Position numbers and translations under genes: made by a program. The notes under the pieces were generated by a model. The model was not told the DNA's origin, made no database searches, and worked only from the letters and a program-made list of their open reading frames with translations. From Plasmodium malariae (taxonomy: Eukaryota > Apicomplexa > Aconoidasida > Haemosporida > Plasmodiidae), in contig NC_041784.1 in assembly GCF_900090045.1 (NCBI RefSeq), positions 1,516,001-1,580,000 on the forward strand: a DNA stretch of 64,000 bases, written 5' to 3'. Positions 1 to 10,948 of this stretch are shown here, piece by piece. Position 1 is the first letter of the stretch; every line of letters starts with the position of its first letter.

Positions 1-186
1 ATATATATATATATATATATGTATTATATATTTATGTACACGTATTAATTACACTTATGAGAAACGCAAAAATAAGTGAACGTGTAACGTAATGTAGCGT
101 TAGGGTTGCTGTTAATGATTTATGCTATGATATGACATATGTTATATTAAGCATGCGAAAAAAAAAATGCCCCTAAGCGAAAAATT

Positions 187-889
187 TTAAATGTAAGAAT
201 CTTTTGACACGTCGATATGTGATAGTTTTACGCATAGCTTATTTTTACATTTCATATATAATGGAATAGTTATATATAAGAATTTGTGGTTGTTTAAAAA
301 GTCCCCTATTTGAAGGCATTTTGTTTTTTGAAATAAAAAGAATACGAGCCTATTTACATAAGTATAATATTCTTGATAAATAAAAGGAGAAAAAATTTTC
401 ACGGCTGCATACCCATTTGCTTCATTAACAAACCCAAGCCATTCTACACAAGAAGAAGGATTTGTTTTATTTATTTCTTTTTTTTCATTTTCTCCTTCTA
501 ACTTAAAAATAAAATTCTTAGATTTAATTTTTTTATCACGTCCATCATATAAACTTACATCATCAAACCTATTATCATTGCTCCAACTATCTGCATCAGA
601 ATCTGTGAACTCCAAAAATATATCTGAGTTATAAGACTTAATTCTTTTAGTCTTTTCCAATATATCTTTATCATTTGGTATACACTTACACAAATTGAAA
701 AGAATTTGATCTAACATATCATCATTGGGGAAAAAATAATTTGCTCTATTTATTAATTCTTCACTCTCTGATAAAATATGCATAAGAAATAATAACTCAG
801 TTGTATAAATTTTATATTCGACCAAAAAGTATAATATATTTTGCAAGTAACAAGTAAAGAAAATTGGTGTTCCACGTGTGCATAACTAT

Positions 890-952
<63 letters not shown>

Positions 953-1513
953 GTGCATAACTTTGTCGCTTGTCGCCTTATTTAACTTTTAAGTTAACGA
1001 CATGTTTGCTCGTGGAGTTCGCTTAGAATTTAGCGCAGCGTAAGTGCACTATAATTATGTGAATAGCGCAAATGCGCAAATAGGCACTAGTTAACACAAA
1101 CATTACCCCCTTAAAGGACAATTTCGAAATATTTACATAAAAATGAAAGCCCCTTTTAACACTGAACTGAGTACATCCGAAATAATAATAAAGGGAAAAA
1201 GCTTTTTTTTAAAAGCATACATTTTTCATGTAAAAGTAACCATAAATATTGTAAATATTTACACATTTATCAGAAAATAGTAGGTTAAATATATATATAT
1301 ATATATATATATACATATGTATATACGTATTACTCTATTCATGCGTCTTTTTTTTTTTTTATGTAAATTATCACACAAAATTAAGAGCCTACTTTTTATA
1401 TTTTTCTTCAAGGAATAAACCAACGATTCTATTTGTTTTTTGCTTCTCTTTTGAATTTTGTTTGCTCTTATGTTACTCTCTTGGTCATAATGTAAACTAT
1501 CACCTGTTTCCAT
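187..1513 (-). CDS. Conserved protein of unknown function, two-exon model
   Basis: I do not recognise this protein. Exon 1 is 1393-1513: it starts at a true ATG and encodes 40 hydrophilic residues (METGDSLHYD...). Exon 2 is 187-767. The long open frame there has no plausible ATG at its upstream end, so an upstream exon is needed. A phase-1 donor (A|GTAGGC) and a phase-1 acceptor (TTTTATCAG|AG) join in frame to give about 233 residues. The C-terminal half is the better-folded part, with hydrophobic residues and Cys (CVEWLGFV, then a Tyr/Phe-rich stretch and LYMKCKNKLC), and looks conserved rather than low-complexity. No signal peptide or membrane segment is visible. The roughly 620-bp intron carries an (AT)n tract, and another small exon inside it cannot be excluded. 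The exon 2 frame is fairly sure; the join is tentative. Confidence 0.5.
895..946. repeat. (AT)n microsatellite
   Basis: About 50 bp of uninterrupted AT dinucleotides within the proposed intron of the first gene. Confidence 0.9.
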
Positions 1514-1664
1514 TTTGTTGTAAAAGAAGTTCTTTACTTCTTACAGTATAAATATGTAAATAAATAAATATATATATATGGCTCCAAAACGGCTTAGCAT
1601 TAATTTTGGGAAAATTTGTGTGCAATATTTTAAATAAAAATATGAAAAAAAAATAAAAAATAAA

Positions 1665-1795
1665 ATAAAAAAAAAAAAAAAAAAAAAAATAAAAAATAAT
1701 GAAAAAAATAATGAAAAAAATAATGAAAAAAATAATGAAAAAAATAATGAAAAAAATAATGAAAAAAATAATAAAATTAAATAAAATAAAAAATA
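1665..1795. repeat. Poly(A) tract and 12-bp AAAAATAATGAA-type tandem repeat
   Basis: A poly(A) run is followed by about six to seven copies of a unit made of six or seven A plus AATAATG. Long open frames across it are spurious. Confidence 0.85.
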
Positions 1796-2974
1796 GAAAA
1801 ATAAAAAAGTAAGGACGTGCTGACCTTTTGCAATATATGGAGATCAATACAAGAACAACATATGGGACAGTAAGATTATTTTCTAAATATTGTGCAACCA
1901 GACGATTTTATTTTTATAAAATGAAACTTGAATTAAATATAATAATACAGATCTAGCAAGAGTTTTACTGTACCTGCCCACGAATTACAGGTAGAATGAC
2001 TTAAAATGTCATTTGATAAAAAAGTAAAAAAAAAAAAAAGTAAAAAAAAAAAAAGTAAAAAAAAATAAAATAAAATACAATACAATAAAATAAAATACAA
2101 TACAATAAAATAAAATATAAAAACAGAAAAATTATGAAGTATAAACATGTGCATACACATAAGCTTTTTCACGTCATTTCGCACAAAAATGTCTCATTTT
2201 ATTTTATTATATATATATATGTGTTTATATATGTATGTACATGTATACATATAATGACTAGTACCCACGTGGCTTTGGAGTATAAAGTAATATTTTTTTG
2301 AACCTATTTTCGTAAAAACTGCTTATCATTTTCAGGGTGCAGTACTATTTTACAAAAGATTGTTAACATGATACTTTTATTTAAGTTAGGAGAGATGTAA
2401 TAAAATGGACATGTTAAAATGTAAATGTGCGTACTTGTAATACCCGTAAGCTAGGGGCTTTTTGTGTGTACCACTTTACGTTTTTATTGTTATTGGTTAA
2501 GTTGCATGTATAAAACTTTTTTCTTATTTCTGCTGTTCACTTGGAAGAAGCACCTTTCCCAGCACCAATAGTCTTCCCAGCACTACCTAATTTTCATCAA
2601 CATTATATAATGAGTGGACATTAATACTGCATATATTAGTACGATGGAAAGGTGAACAGAGGGGGGGATATTTATTATCTTTCAAATGTATTATGCGTTT
2701 GTCCTGTCAAGATGGCATAAAAATGCGTACATTTGTGTGTATGTGTTGGATGTACATTTGTGTATGCCTTTTAATGTAGACCATATATAAAGGAGGACCT
2801 AGTATAAAATATTACTCATTTATTTTTATGATGTTTGCGTTTGATGGTAATTTACACAAGAGACGCTTACGTAGAATAACGATGAACCATTTGAAAATAA
2901 TTATTCATGGCCTTACAGCGTCCTACTGTATTGTATTATGTTATATTTATTTAATTATTTGGTAAATTAGTTAA

Positions 2975-3225
2975 CCGGTTAACATGTTAATTGGTTAATT
3001 GGTTAATTGGTTAATTGGTTAATTGGTTAATTGGTTAATTGGTTAATTGGTTAATTGATTAATTGGTTAATTGATTAATTGGTTAATTGGTTAATTGGTT
3101 AATTGGTTAAATGGTTAAATGGTTAATTGGTTAATTGGTTAATTGATTAATTGGTTAATTGATTAATTGGTTAATTGGTTAATTGGTTAAATGGTTAATT
3201 GGTTAAATGGTTAATGAGTTAATAT
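2975..3225. repeat. Octamer minisatellite, unit GGTTAATT
   Basis: About 30 copies of GGTTAATT with scattered GATTAATT and GGTTAAAT variants, about 250 bp in all. The core TTAATTGGTTAA is rich in inverted symmetry. Non-coding. Confidence 0.95.
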
Positions 3226-3589
3226 ATTTTTTTTTCTTCCCGGTGTAGCGCACTTTGTAATGCAAGTTACTTTTGCACCTTAATAGTGAGATATATGTAG
3301 CTCTAATTTTTACGTGCACTTTCTCGTTTTTACAAGAGTTTTGTTCTATCAGAGGTCCTACACATATAAGCTCATTTGAACACTAGAATAATCAATTATC
3401 ATTTTATAATTTTTTATCTATCATTTTATTAGTGTAATTGTACATTCCTATATTGTTAAGAATAGTTGTGCTTATTTTACTTCATTTCGTTGTATTATTA
3501 TTCTTCTCTACTATCACAAAATGGCCAAGGATACGTAATTAACGATCATTTATATTTTCTTTTTCTCTAATCCCTTAACTCTTTTTTTC

Positions 3590-3785
3590 ATATCTCTTTA
3601 TTTATTATCTCTTAATTTATTATCTCTTTATTTATTATCTCTTAATTTATTATCTCTTTATTTATTATCTCTTAATTTATTATCTCTTTTTTTCATATCT
3701 CTTTATTTATTATCTCTTTATTTATTATCTCTTAATTTATTATCTCTTTTTTTCATATCTCTTTATTTATTATCTCTTTTTTCTA
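3590..3785. repeat. Pyrimidine-rich tandem repeat (TTATTTATTATCTC type)
   Basis: Repeated blocks of TATCTCTTTATTTAT and TATCTCTTAATTTAT with occasional TTTTTTCATA variants, about 200 bp. Confidence 0.9.
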
Positions 3786-4353
3786 AATTTTATTAACACC
3801 TCAATTGGGAAAAATTAAAACAAAAAATTTCAATCGACTGGAACATTCGTATATATATATATATACTGTTCATACGTACATAATGAAGAGGAAAAGAATT
3901 TTAATTTTCCTCGTTTAAAAAAATAAAGTGCTTTCACGAGGTATTTACTGCGTACATAAAAAATAAAAAAAAGAAAAAAAAGAAAAAAAAGAAAAAAAAA
4001 AATAAACAACCGAGTTCTTCCTTTTCTGAAAGAGATTTAAGAAATTTCCCTTTTTTCCCGTTTTTTTTTTTTTTATTTTTTTTTCTTGCGACTATTTTAA
4101 ATTCATGTGTATTATTAATACATATTTCTTCGTTGTGCATATTTTTAAGTATACTTAAATTTCGGCATTTTACAGACTCCAAAAAAAAGTTCATATTCAG
4201 CTGCCATTTATTTTAAATTATGATACTTATGTTCATACTTTTATACGATAGCTCTTTCACTTGAATGATAAGAAATGCATAAAAATGAAGAAAAATGTTT
4301 ATGGAACACTGATGGTTTCTCAGTAAGGCATGCATAACAATATATAAAAATAT

Positions 4354-4406
<53 letters not shown>

Positions 4407-4963
4407 ATCGCGCGTAAAGGAAGAAATAGTAAGAAATTTATTTATTAAAAAATGAATCCTCACTGCATATGCTCACAATAGTATATTGCAAAAGACGATT
4501 GATTAGCTCGAACAGTTTTTTCCCCCTTAATTTTATCACGCTACCTATATTTGGGTGAAAACAAAAAAAAATATATACACGCGGCAAAAAAATAAAAAAG
4601 CTACAAAACGAAATAACTCAGAACGGAAAAGCGAAAAAACAAAATAGCGGAAAACGAAAGGAAAATTCTTTTTTTTTTTTAAGAATATATATCTAAATTT
4701 AACAGCACTGGGAACAGCAGTTGTATGCTTGGTGAATAACTGAATAAGCGGTATACTTGGTACTTCAAGCTAGAGGGAAAAAGCAAACCGAACGCAGGAG
4801 CATGATTACGTGCGCACAAGGCGTAGGAACGCATATATGTTGGTATGTTAAACATAGTTGAAAGAGCATCAAGATTGGAGTATAACTCATCGGAAGGCAG
4901 CTACGTAGTATATTATAATCTTGCTTGGGCGAATAAGGAACTAATTCGGGATTAGAAGAAAGG

Positions 4964-6139
4964 ATGACAACGGCGGTCGAGGAAATTAATAGTTTGTTGA
5001 ATGAAAACGAGGATACACTAGTTAGTGAGTTACAAGGAAAGTATGACTTTATAAATTTTAACGAAATAAAGAATTACAAAGAGAAAAAATTTCATCATGA
5101 ATTAACATTAGAAATACAGAAATTTGTTAATAATAAAAATGTACATGTTAAGGATAAATTTCGTTTATTTTTTACATATTTATCTCCACTAATAAGTAAG
5201 TTGAAGAAGACTATATATGCAGAGTTGTTATACATGGTAACGGTTCAAATGGATACGACTTGGACAATAAACTATATAAAAGAAACAGAAAAAAATTTAG
5301 AAAATGATAAGGATGCTATTATAATATATAGGTGTATATTAATACTGAAATATATAGATGTAGGGGACTTTAAAAATTGTGAAGATGAAATAGAAAATAC
5401 AAAAAATATGTTACAAGGGGTTATAGGACTAAATGTAGTAGCACATAAATTTTATAATTTTGCTTTAATGAATTATTATAAAATTTTAAATAAATCAGAT
5501 CTGTATGTTAAGTATGCACTTTTATATTTAGCATATACACCATTAAACAATTTAGATGAAACGGAAATATTAGATATAGGTATATATATATGCATGCATT
5601 CAATAATTAGTGAGGATGTATACAATATAGGGGAAATTATACAATTACCACTTATAAATGTGTGCATAAAAAATAATGAACAAACGAATTGGCTCTATCA
5701 GCTAATATACATATATAATGAAGGTAATATTGATTCCTTTAATCAACTAGTACATAAATATGAAGCAAATATAAAAAATTCATTATTGAAAGAATATGAA
5801 AAAAGTATGTTCAAAAAAATTAGACTTCTAGCATTAATGGATCTGGCTTTTAAAAAAAAGAAACAAAGATCAGATATATCCTTTGTAGAGATTGCTGAAC
5901 ATTGTAAAATTGATATAAAAGAAGTTGAGAAAATGTTAATTACAGCTAAAAGTAAAAATATATTAACATGTATAATTGATGAAATTGAACAATCTGTTAA
6001 AATAACGTGGGTAAAACCTAGAGTTCTTAATGATGAAAAAATTTTTTTTATGAAAGAGAGCATAGATAAGTGGATTAGTCATTCTAAGAGCCTCCTTACC
6101 TATATAGAGGACCTATCTGTAGAGTTGCTCATATCGTAG
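4964..6139 (+). CDS. RPN9: 26S proteasome regulatory lid subunit RPN9 (PSMD13)
   Basis: Single-exon protein of 391 residues, the usual length for Rpn9/PSMD13. The family is a non-ATPase PCI-domain subunit of the 19S lid, which supports assembly of the 26S proteasome that degrades ubiquitinated proteins. The N-terminal two thirds form a helical repeat solenoid. The C-terminal part, about residues 280-370, carries the PCI winged-helix region, seen as a hydrophobic helix, a SFVEIAEHCKIDIKEVE helix-turn-helix block, then KMLITAKSKNIL and an inhibitor-like beta hairpin ending in KITWVKPRVL. The start is the first ATG, followed by an acidic N-terminus typical of the family. No low-complexity insert, which is unusual for this genome and suggests tight constraint. 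It faces Kae1 tail to tail. From memory the P. falciparum RPN9 gene sits next to Kae1 in the same order. Confidence 0.93.
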   Translation: MTTAVEEINSLLNENEDTLVSELQGKYDFINFNEIKNYKEKKFHHELTLEIQKFVNNKNVHVKDKFRLFFTYLSPLISKLKKTIYAELLYMVTVQMDTTWTINYIKETEKNLENDKDAIIIYRCILILKYIDVGDFKNCEDEIENTKNMLQGVIGLNVVAHKFYNFALMNYYKILNKSDLYVKYALLYLAYTPLNNLDETEILDIGIYICMHSIISEDVYNIGEIIQLPLINVCIKNNEQTNWLYQLIYIYNEGNIDSFNQLVHKYEANIKNSLLKEYEKSMFKKIRLLALMDLAFKKKKQRSDISFVEIAEHCKIDIKEVEKMLITAKSKNILTCIIDEIEQSVKITWVKPRVLNDEKIFFMKESIDKWISHSKSLLTYIEDLSVELLIS

Positions 6140-6654
6140 CTAGGTAGCGGCCCACCTTGTCACCAGCAAAGAAAATGTTGGAAAGGGAATACAGAAATGG
6201 AGAAGTAAAACGAAGCTGTAAAACGAAGATGTAAAACGAAGATGTAAAACGAAGCTGTAAAACGAAGATGTAAAACGAAGCTGTAAAACGAAGCTGTAAA
6301 CGAAGCTGTAAAACGAAGCTGTAAAACGAAGCTGTAAAACGAAGATGTAAAACGAAGATGTAAAACGAAGCTGTAAAACGAAGATGTAAAACGAAGCTGT
6401 AAAACGAAGCTGTAAAACGAAGCTGTAAAACGAAGATGTAAAACGAAGATGTAAAACGAAGAAATAAAGCTGCCTACGCAAAATGGAAAAATGATTGAAA
6501 TATGGAAAATATTGAAAATAGGCATATTAAATGAAGTTAAAATTATGCTTCTTTATTTTTCCCGTAGTGTCGTCCGTTTTTTGCACACATGTAAACACAT
6601 CTACATCTACATCTACATCTACATGTGCATGTGTGTGTGCTCATTTTAATGTAA

Positions 6655-6687
<33 letters not shown>

Positions 6688-7126
6688 GTCAACTCTTTTC
6701 ATGCAATTTTTCCTTTTAATGCATTTTCATGAGGAGTCGTTGTGTGCTTAGCGCGCATATATGCATATTACGTGTACATATATGTGTACATGTATGCATA
6801 TATGTATATATATGTACATGTGTACCTTTGCGCACCTTTCTCTTTTTATAACTCTTACCAACTGGTTAACCTTTTTAAAAGTTCCAAAGAAGTGAAGCTG
6901 ATCTATCCACATGCTTTTTCAAAAAAATTAAAATCCACATATGTGTAGGGGCAAATAAGATTCATTACTCCGTTTTAACTGTTCACAAGGGGAATAATCC
7001 GTGGGTGCATTAAAAAAAGAAAAAAAGGCGTAAAAATTGTCAAAATGGTTGAAATGGTCAAAAAACAGATCAATATATCACCTCCAAATTATCTGACGTG
7101 CAGGTCCCCTCTCCCACGAGTTGATG
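6140..7126. other. Intergenic region between convergent RPN9 and Kae1
   Basis: About 1 kb with two 3' ends. Contains the 13-bp minisatellite at 6205-6465, a CATCTA hexamer repeat near 6598 and a poly(A) tract of about 30 at 6656-6685. No gene supported. Confidence 0.8.
6205..6465. repeat. 13-bp minisatellite, unit GTAAAACGAAGMT
   Basis: About 20 copies of a unit alternating GTAAAACGAAGCT and GTAAAACGAAGAT, directly after the RPN9 stop. Because 13 is not a multiple of 3, all three antisense frames stay open with the same 13-residue period; these frames are artefacts. Confidence 0.95.
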
Positions 7127-8923
7127 CTATCTCCACGTTACTAAAACGTCGTCCGTTCTATACCTTTGATGAATACTTATATTTTCAAAATTGTAGACAG
7201 TTTTATCTTTCGCGTGTAAATATTCTAGATAACCCGTATATGCAATCATAGCCCCATTGTCAACACAATAGCTATGATCCATAAATCCAATTTTAATATT
7301 TTTCTGTTTTGCCATTTTTTTCATCATATTTTGGAGAAACAAATTACATCCAACTCCTCCGACAATTATAACCTCTTTACTATTGGTGAACGAAATAGCT
7401 CGTTCAGTAATTTCAATGAGCATGCTAAATATATGATGTTGTAAACTGTAGCATATTTGAATTTTTCTTTTTTCCTCATCAGTTAAATTTATTACTTCTT
7501 TTTCCGCTTCTTTTAAATCTTTTTCGTAGAAATCGCTATCAGTCTCTATAGAACAGTCATCCGTTACGTACGTATCACCATCATCGTTACCTCCATAATT
7601 TTTTTTATTTTTGCTTTTATATATAATGTTATCTTCATAATACGAGTTTCCTTTCATTCCAGAATGGAGGCTTGAATTATAATGCAAGCATTTATGGGCA
7701 TCCTCTGAGAGGTCATTCGCTCCTCTACCCTTTTCTATATTTCCTCGTTTATCAGATTCTTTACATTCGTGTAATTCAGTTACATTTTTCATATCCTCCG
7801 ATTGATGCTCATCGCTGGTTTGTGTGTCTTCTCCACCTAATGCATTATTCTCGCTTTTGGCCTTCTTCTTAACATTTTGGTTTAATTTATCTGTTCCCCC
7901 TGCTCTATTTTTCATCCCGCCTCTTTCCTTTTTGTGGGCCTTTTTATTAGTGATATATTTTGCAAAGTACTTACTAATATAAAAGTCATATCCACTAAAG
8001 GATATGTCCATACCTTTTATCGTATAAGGAAAGAATAGCAGTTCAGTGAAATCACACGTATCATCATAATTTTTTTTTTTTTTTTTTTTTTTTTTTCTGA
8101 GCTCATTTGGTACATTCGACTGATTATTTTGCACATGTTGAACATCCGTAAGAATGCTTATGTCATCGTCCCATTTGCTATCTCCCGTGTTTTCCTTACC
8201 TGAATGAGAAGCAAATTCATCATGACTATGGTCATTATGTTTTGTATGATACCCGTTTATCTCTTTTGCATTATTATTAATCGTTTGCTTTTTCTTAATG
8301 TTAAGTAAATATTTTTGTCTAGCTAAAAGTTCAACATTATAACCAGGTGAAGGTGAGTTGGATATTTTAAGAATTCTAGCTGACCTGTCAATAACATTTC
8401 CTATGGCAATATCTAAAGTCTCACCAATAATTTCATATCTTTTTTTATAATTATTATAATATATTATTTGTGTATTCCCACCACTTACATAAAGAATAAT
8501 AGGATGGTATAGCTTCGTTATATATATACCCATTTCAATATGAGCAATACAATGATTTACCCCTATTACTGGTATATTAAAAAGTAGGGAAAAAATTTTA
8601 CATATATTGTAAGCTATATATAGTGCTGATCCTATACCTGGTCCTCTTGTATAACATATTAATGATATATCCCTTATATTTATACTTAATTTATTTAAAC
8701 AATTTTTTATCATATCTATTATATAGTATTTGTGATGTGCATTAATTTCTCTAGGTATAAATCCACATCCTATCTCAGATATATATGTTCTTCTCATATT
8801 TACTAAAATTTTGTTTTCTTCATTTATTATGCTTACACCTAATTTATTGGCACTTCCTTCTATTCCTAACACATACTGTTTGCATCTCTTCTGCTGTACT
8901 CCTTTTTCTTTCTCTATCGCCAT
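7127..8923 (-). CDS. KAE1: tRNA N6-adenosine threonylcarbamoyltransferase Kae1/OSGEP (cytosolic KEOPS type)
   Basis: 598 residues. Kae1/TsaD proteins transfer threonylcarbamoyl to A37 of ANN-decoding tRNAs; the archaeal/eukaryotic type works within KEOPS. Visible motifs: GIEGSANKLGV near 20-30, RGPGIGSA at 93-100, the metal-binding H-x3-H (H124 and H128 in NHCIAHIEMG), VSGGNTQ from 146, DIAIGN-x2-DRSAR near 171-183, and C-terminal VGGVGCN and DNGAMIAY. The NHCIAHIEMG and EGSANK forms match eukaryotic Kae1 rather than bacterial/organellar TsaD, and there is no targeting leader, so I infer a cytosolic/nuclear enzyme. The family is usually about 335 residues; the excess is a charged Asn/Lys/Asp insert of roughly 250 residues, including a Lys run encoded by a long T tract at about 8070-8096, between the two lobes. 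The insert splits around conserved SFSGYDF. Confidence 0.93.
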   Translation of the reverse strand: MAIEKEKGVQQKRCKQYVLGIEGSANKLGVSIINEENKILVNMRRTYISEIGCGFIPREINAHHKYYIIDMIKNCLNKLSINIRDISLICYTRGPGIGSALYIAYNICKIFSLLFNIPVIGVNHCIAHIEMGIYITKLYHPIILYVSGGNTQIIYYNNYKKRYEIIGETLDIAIGNVIDRSARILKISNSPSPGYNVELLARQKYLLNIKKKQTINNNAKEINGYHTKHNDHSHDEFASHSGKENTGDSKWDDDISILTDVQHVQNNQSNVPNELRKKKKKKKKNYDDTCDFTELLFFPYTIKGMDISFSGYDFYISKYFAKYITNKKAHKKERGGMKNRAGGTDKLNQNVKKKAKSENNALGGEDTQTSDEHQSEDMKNVTELHECKESDKRGNIEKGRGANDLSEDAHKCLHYNSSLHSGMKGNSYYEDNIIYKSKNKKNYGGNDDGDTYVTDDCSIETDSDFYEKDLKEAEKEVINLTDEEKRKIQICYSLQHHIFSMLIEITERAISFTNSKEVIIVGGVGCNLFLQNMMKKMAKQKNIKIGFMDHSYCVDNGAMIAYTGYLEYLHAKDKTVYNFENISIHQRYRTDDVLVTWR

Positions 8924-10225
8924 GTTAAAACATCTAATTATGGGAAAAGATCCGAGTAAGGACCAGGAGAGACTTGGAAGGCAAAGAGTAAAAATCGAAA
9001 AGCCAAAATGATATATCCTTATTGGGCTCTCTTTTATATAAAAGGAAAGTAAACCTGGACTCTTTCACCACGTAATGACCGCAAGAAAGTAACCCAATGG
9101 TTAGAGCATTCCTGTACACACACGAATGAACATACTTTACTCATAAATGCACAAAAATATACCTATACATACATGTATATATATGTGTGCGTGTATTTTT
9201 ACGTTGAGCTAGCTACATCTAAAAAAAAAGTAATACCAAGCTGAAGATAGCACAACGGGAAGTTATTTTGTTTACTTCCTCATTTGAGCAAATAAAAAAA
9301 AAAAAAAAAAAAAAAATTACAACTCGTGTATTATCGATATGCAATTATATTGTTATTTGCCCCTTTCGAGAGGAGAAGTTACCCGGAAAAGTTCATATAG
9401 GCAGAAATATAACAAACAAAAAGAGGAAAAAGAACGGAGAAAAAAGCTGAAAAACGACATAAAAATGACGGGAAAAACGTACTTCGTTGTTTCTTCCCTT
9501 TTTGATTAAAAAAAAAAAAAAAAAAAATATATATATATGTTGGTTCAATAGATTTGTATTTTACTTATGATCTACTAATAGATGTAGTGAATACTGTTTT
9601 TCTTTAAACAAATATGCTCAGAATGAGAGCCTCTGCCGGTATTCCTATAAAGGGACTCTCATCACTGCACATAAATTCCTTTCGAGGAAACATCATCTCT
9701 AAAGAAGAGGCCATAAGTAATTACGTTATATATAAGCAAGTGTATGTATATATATATATATATATGTATATGCATATGCAGTTTTTATCTCCCTTAAGAT
9801 TCATATATTCGCAATATGAGCAATACGAATTAAAAGAAAAAAAAAAAGAAAAACGTGAAATAAGATGATGCTCGTTAATGTATATTTGTGACAATTTTAA
9901 TAGGCATGATGCAAAATCAACAAAGGATAGCTAATTAGTGGAGGGGGGAAAAATATTGCCTGTTCATATTTTTTTTGTAATTTCAGTTAAAATTTTTCGT
10001 TATCACATTCTTGTCATTTTGTTGTCATTTTTTTGTCATTTTGTTGTCATTTTGTTGTCATTTTTTTGTCATTTTGTTGTCATTTTTTTCTTCTTTTTTT
10101 TCTCCAATTTTTCTCCTTTTTTTCTCCTTTTTTTTTCCTATTTATTTGTCATTTTTTTGCAATGTAGTTGGAGATATAAAACCCATTTTGCATTTTTAAG
10201 CAGCAGAGTAGTACTTGACAACGAA
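8924..10225. other. Intergenic region between divergent Kae1 and methyltransferase genes
   Basis: Holds both promoters and 5' UTRs, poly(A) near 9295 and 9510, and T-rich repeats (TTTTGTTGTCATT) at 10015-10095. A relatively GC-rich open stretch at 9614-9715, starting with an ATG, may be an upstream exon of the methyltransferase gene (see findings). Otherwise no gene is supported. Confidence 0.65.
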
Positions 10226-10948
10226 ATGGACATAGCTGACTGTGAAGGTGTTGAAGCAAATACCGTTGCAGTAAATGCGGGAAATGACAAAATAAAAATG
10301 TACGTGGTTATTTACAATATAGGTAAAAAGAAAAATGTTGGAAGCATTATAAGAAGCTGTGTTGCTTTTAATGTTAATAAAATATTTTTGGTTGGTCGAA
10401 GAAAAAATGAAATTAATTTTTTTGGAAACATGGGGACGTACAAATATATAAGAATTGAACATTTTAATAGTATGACAGAATTAAAAAATTATTTAAATGA
10501 TAATAATATATTATTATATGGTTGTGAAATAACATCTGACTCTGTTTCAGTTACTACCAAACCGTTTCTTAAAAAAGATACAGCGTTTATATTTGGAAAT
10601 GAAGGCACAGGCATTGAAGACAGTATTTTGAATTTATGCGATAAAATTATATATATTCCTCAGTATGGAAATGGAACAGCTTCTTTGAACGTATCCGTTT
10701 CATGTTCAATAATTTTACATAATTTTGCTGTTTGGGCAAATTACAAAGAATTGAAAGTAAAAGATAAAAAATTTATTTTTGAAAAATGTAAAAGTAAACT
10801 AGATAGGTATTTACATCCTTCAGACCATTTACTAAAAGAAATAAATGATAAAAGAAGCACCCGAGCTGAGAAGAAAAAGAAAAACAACAACAACAATACA
10901 AATAATTTTTATTTGAATGACTTTACCGGACTGAGCACTTTATTGTGA
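10226..10948 (+). CDS. SpoU/TrmH-family RNA 2'-O-methyltransferase
   Basis: 240 residues from the chosen ATG. SPOUT (SpoU) enzymes methylate ribose 2'-O in tRNA or rRNA using S-adenosylmethionine bound in a trefoil knot. The three family motifs are present in order: motif 1 N37-x-G-S-I-I-R43 (catalytic Arg), motif 2 FGNEGTGI at 122-129, and motif 3 IPQYGNGTASLNVSVS at 143-158, where the Asn and Ser contact the cofactor. The C-terminus is a basic helix and an Asn/Lys tail. The frame is open upstream of the chosen start through poly-T-encoded Phe, which is not credible as protein; the nearest ATG lies just before the conserved core. In-frame acceptors at 10155-10210 are all phase 2, so one or more upstream exons are possible, and an N-terminal organelle signal would then change the predicted location. 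Target RNA unknown. Confidence 0.85.
   Translation: MDIADCEGVEANTVAVNAGNDKIKMYVVIYNIGKKKNVGSIIRSCVAFNVNKIFLVGRRKNEINFFGNMGTYKYIRIEHFNSMTELKNYLNDNNILLYGCEITSDSVSVTTKPFLKKDTAFIFGNEGTGIEDSILNLCDKIIYIPQYGNGTASLNVSVSCSIILHNFAVWANYKELKVKDKKFIFEKCKSKLDRYLHPSDHLLKEINDKRSTRAEKKKKNNNNNTNNFYLNDFTGLSTLL

Larger units (their letters stand above)
1514..4963. other. Intergenic region, 3.4 kb, repeat-rich
   Basis: No gene supported. It holds A-rich repeats at about 1660-1790 and 2025-2120, an octamer minisatellite (2975-3225), a pyrimidine-rich repeat (3590-3785), poly(T) near 4060 and (AT)n near 4370. It separates the divergent first gene and RPN9, so both promoters should lie here. Open frames seen in it are translations of simple repeats. 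Confidence 0.8.

Noticed and set aside
1500..1847. 115-residue minus-strand frame rich in Phe and Ile
   Set aside because: It translates the poly(A) and AATAATG repeat; no start context, no protein-like composition.
6140..6525. Two long minus-strand frames with SFVLQLRFTA-like 13-residue periods
   Set aside because: Produced by a 13-bp minisatellite that keeps all frames open; lies in the RPN9/Kae1 3' region.
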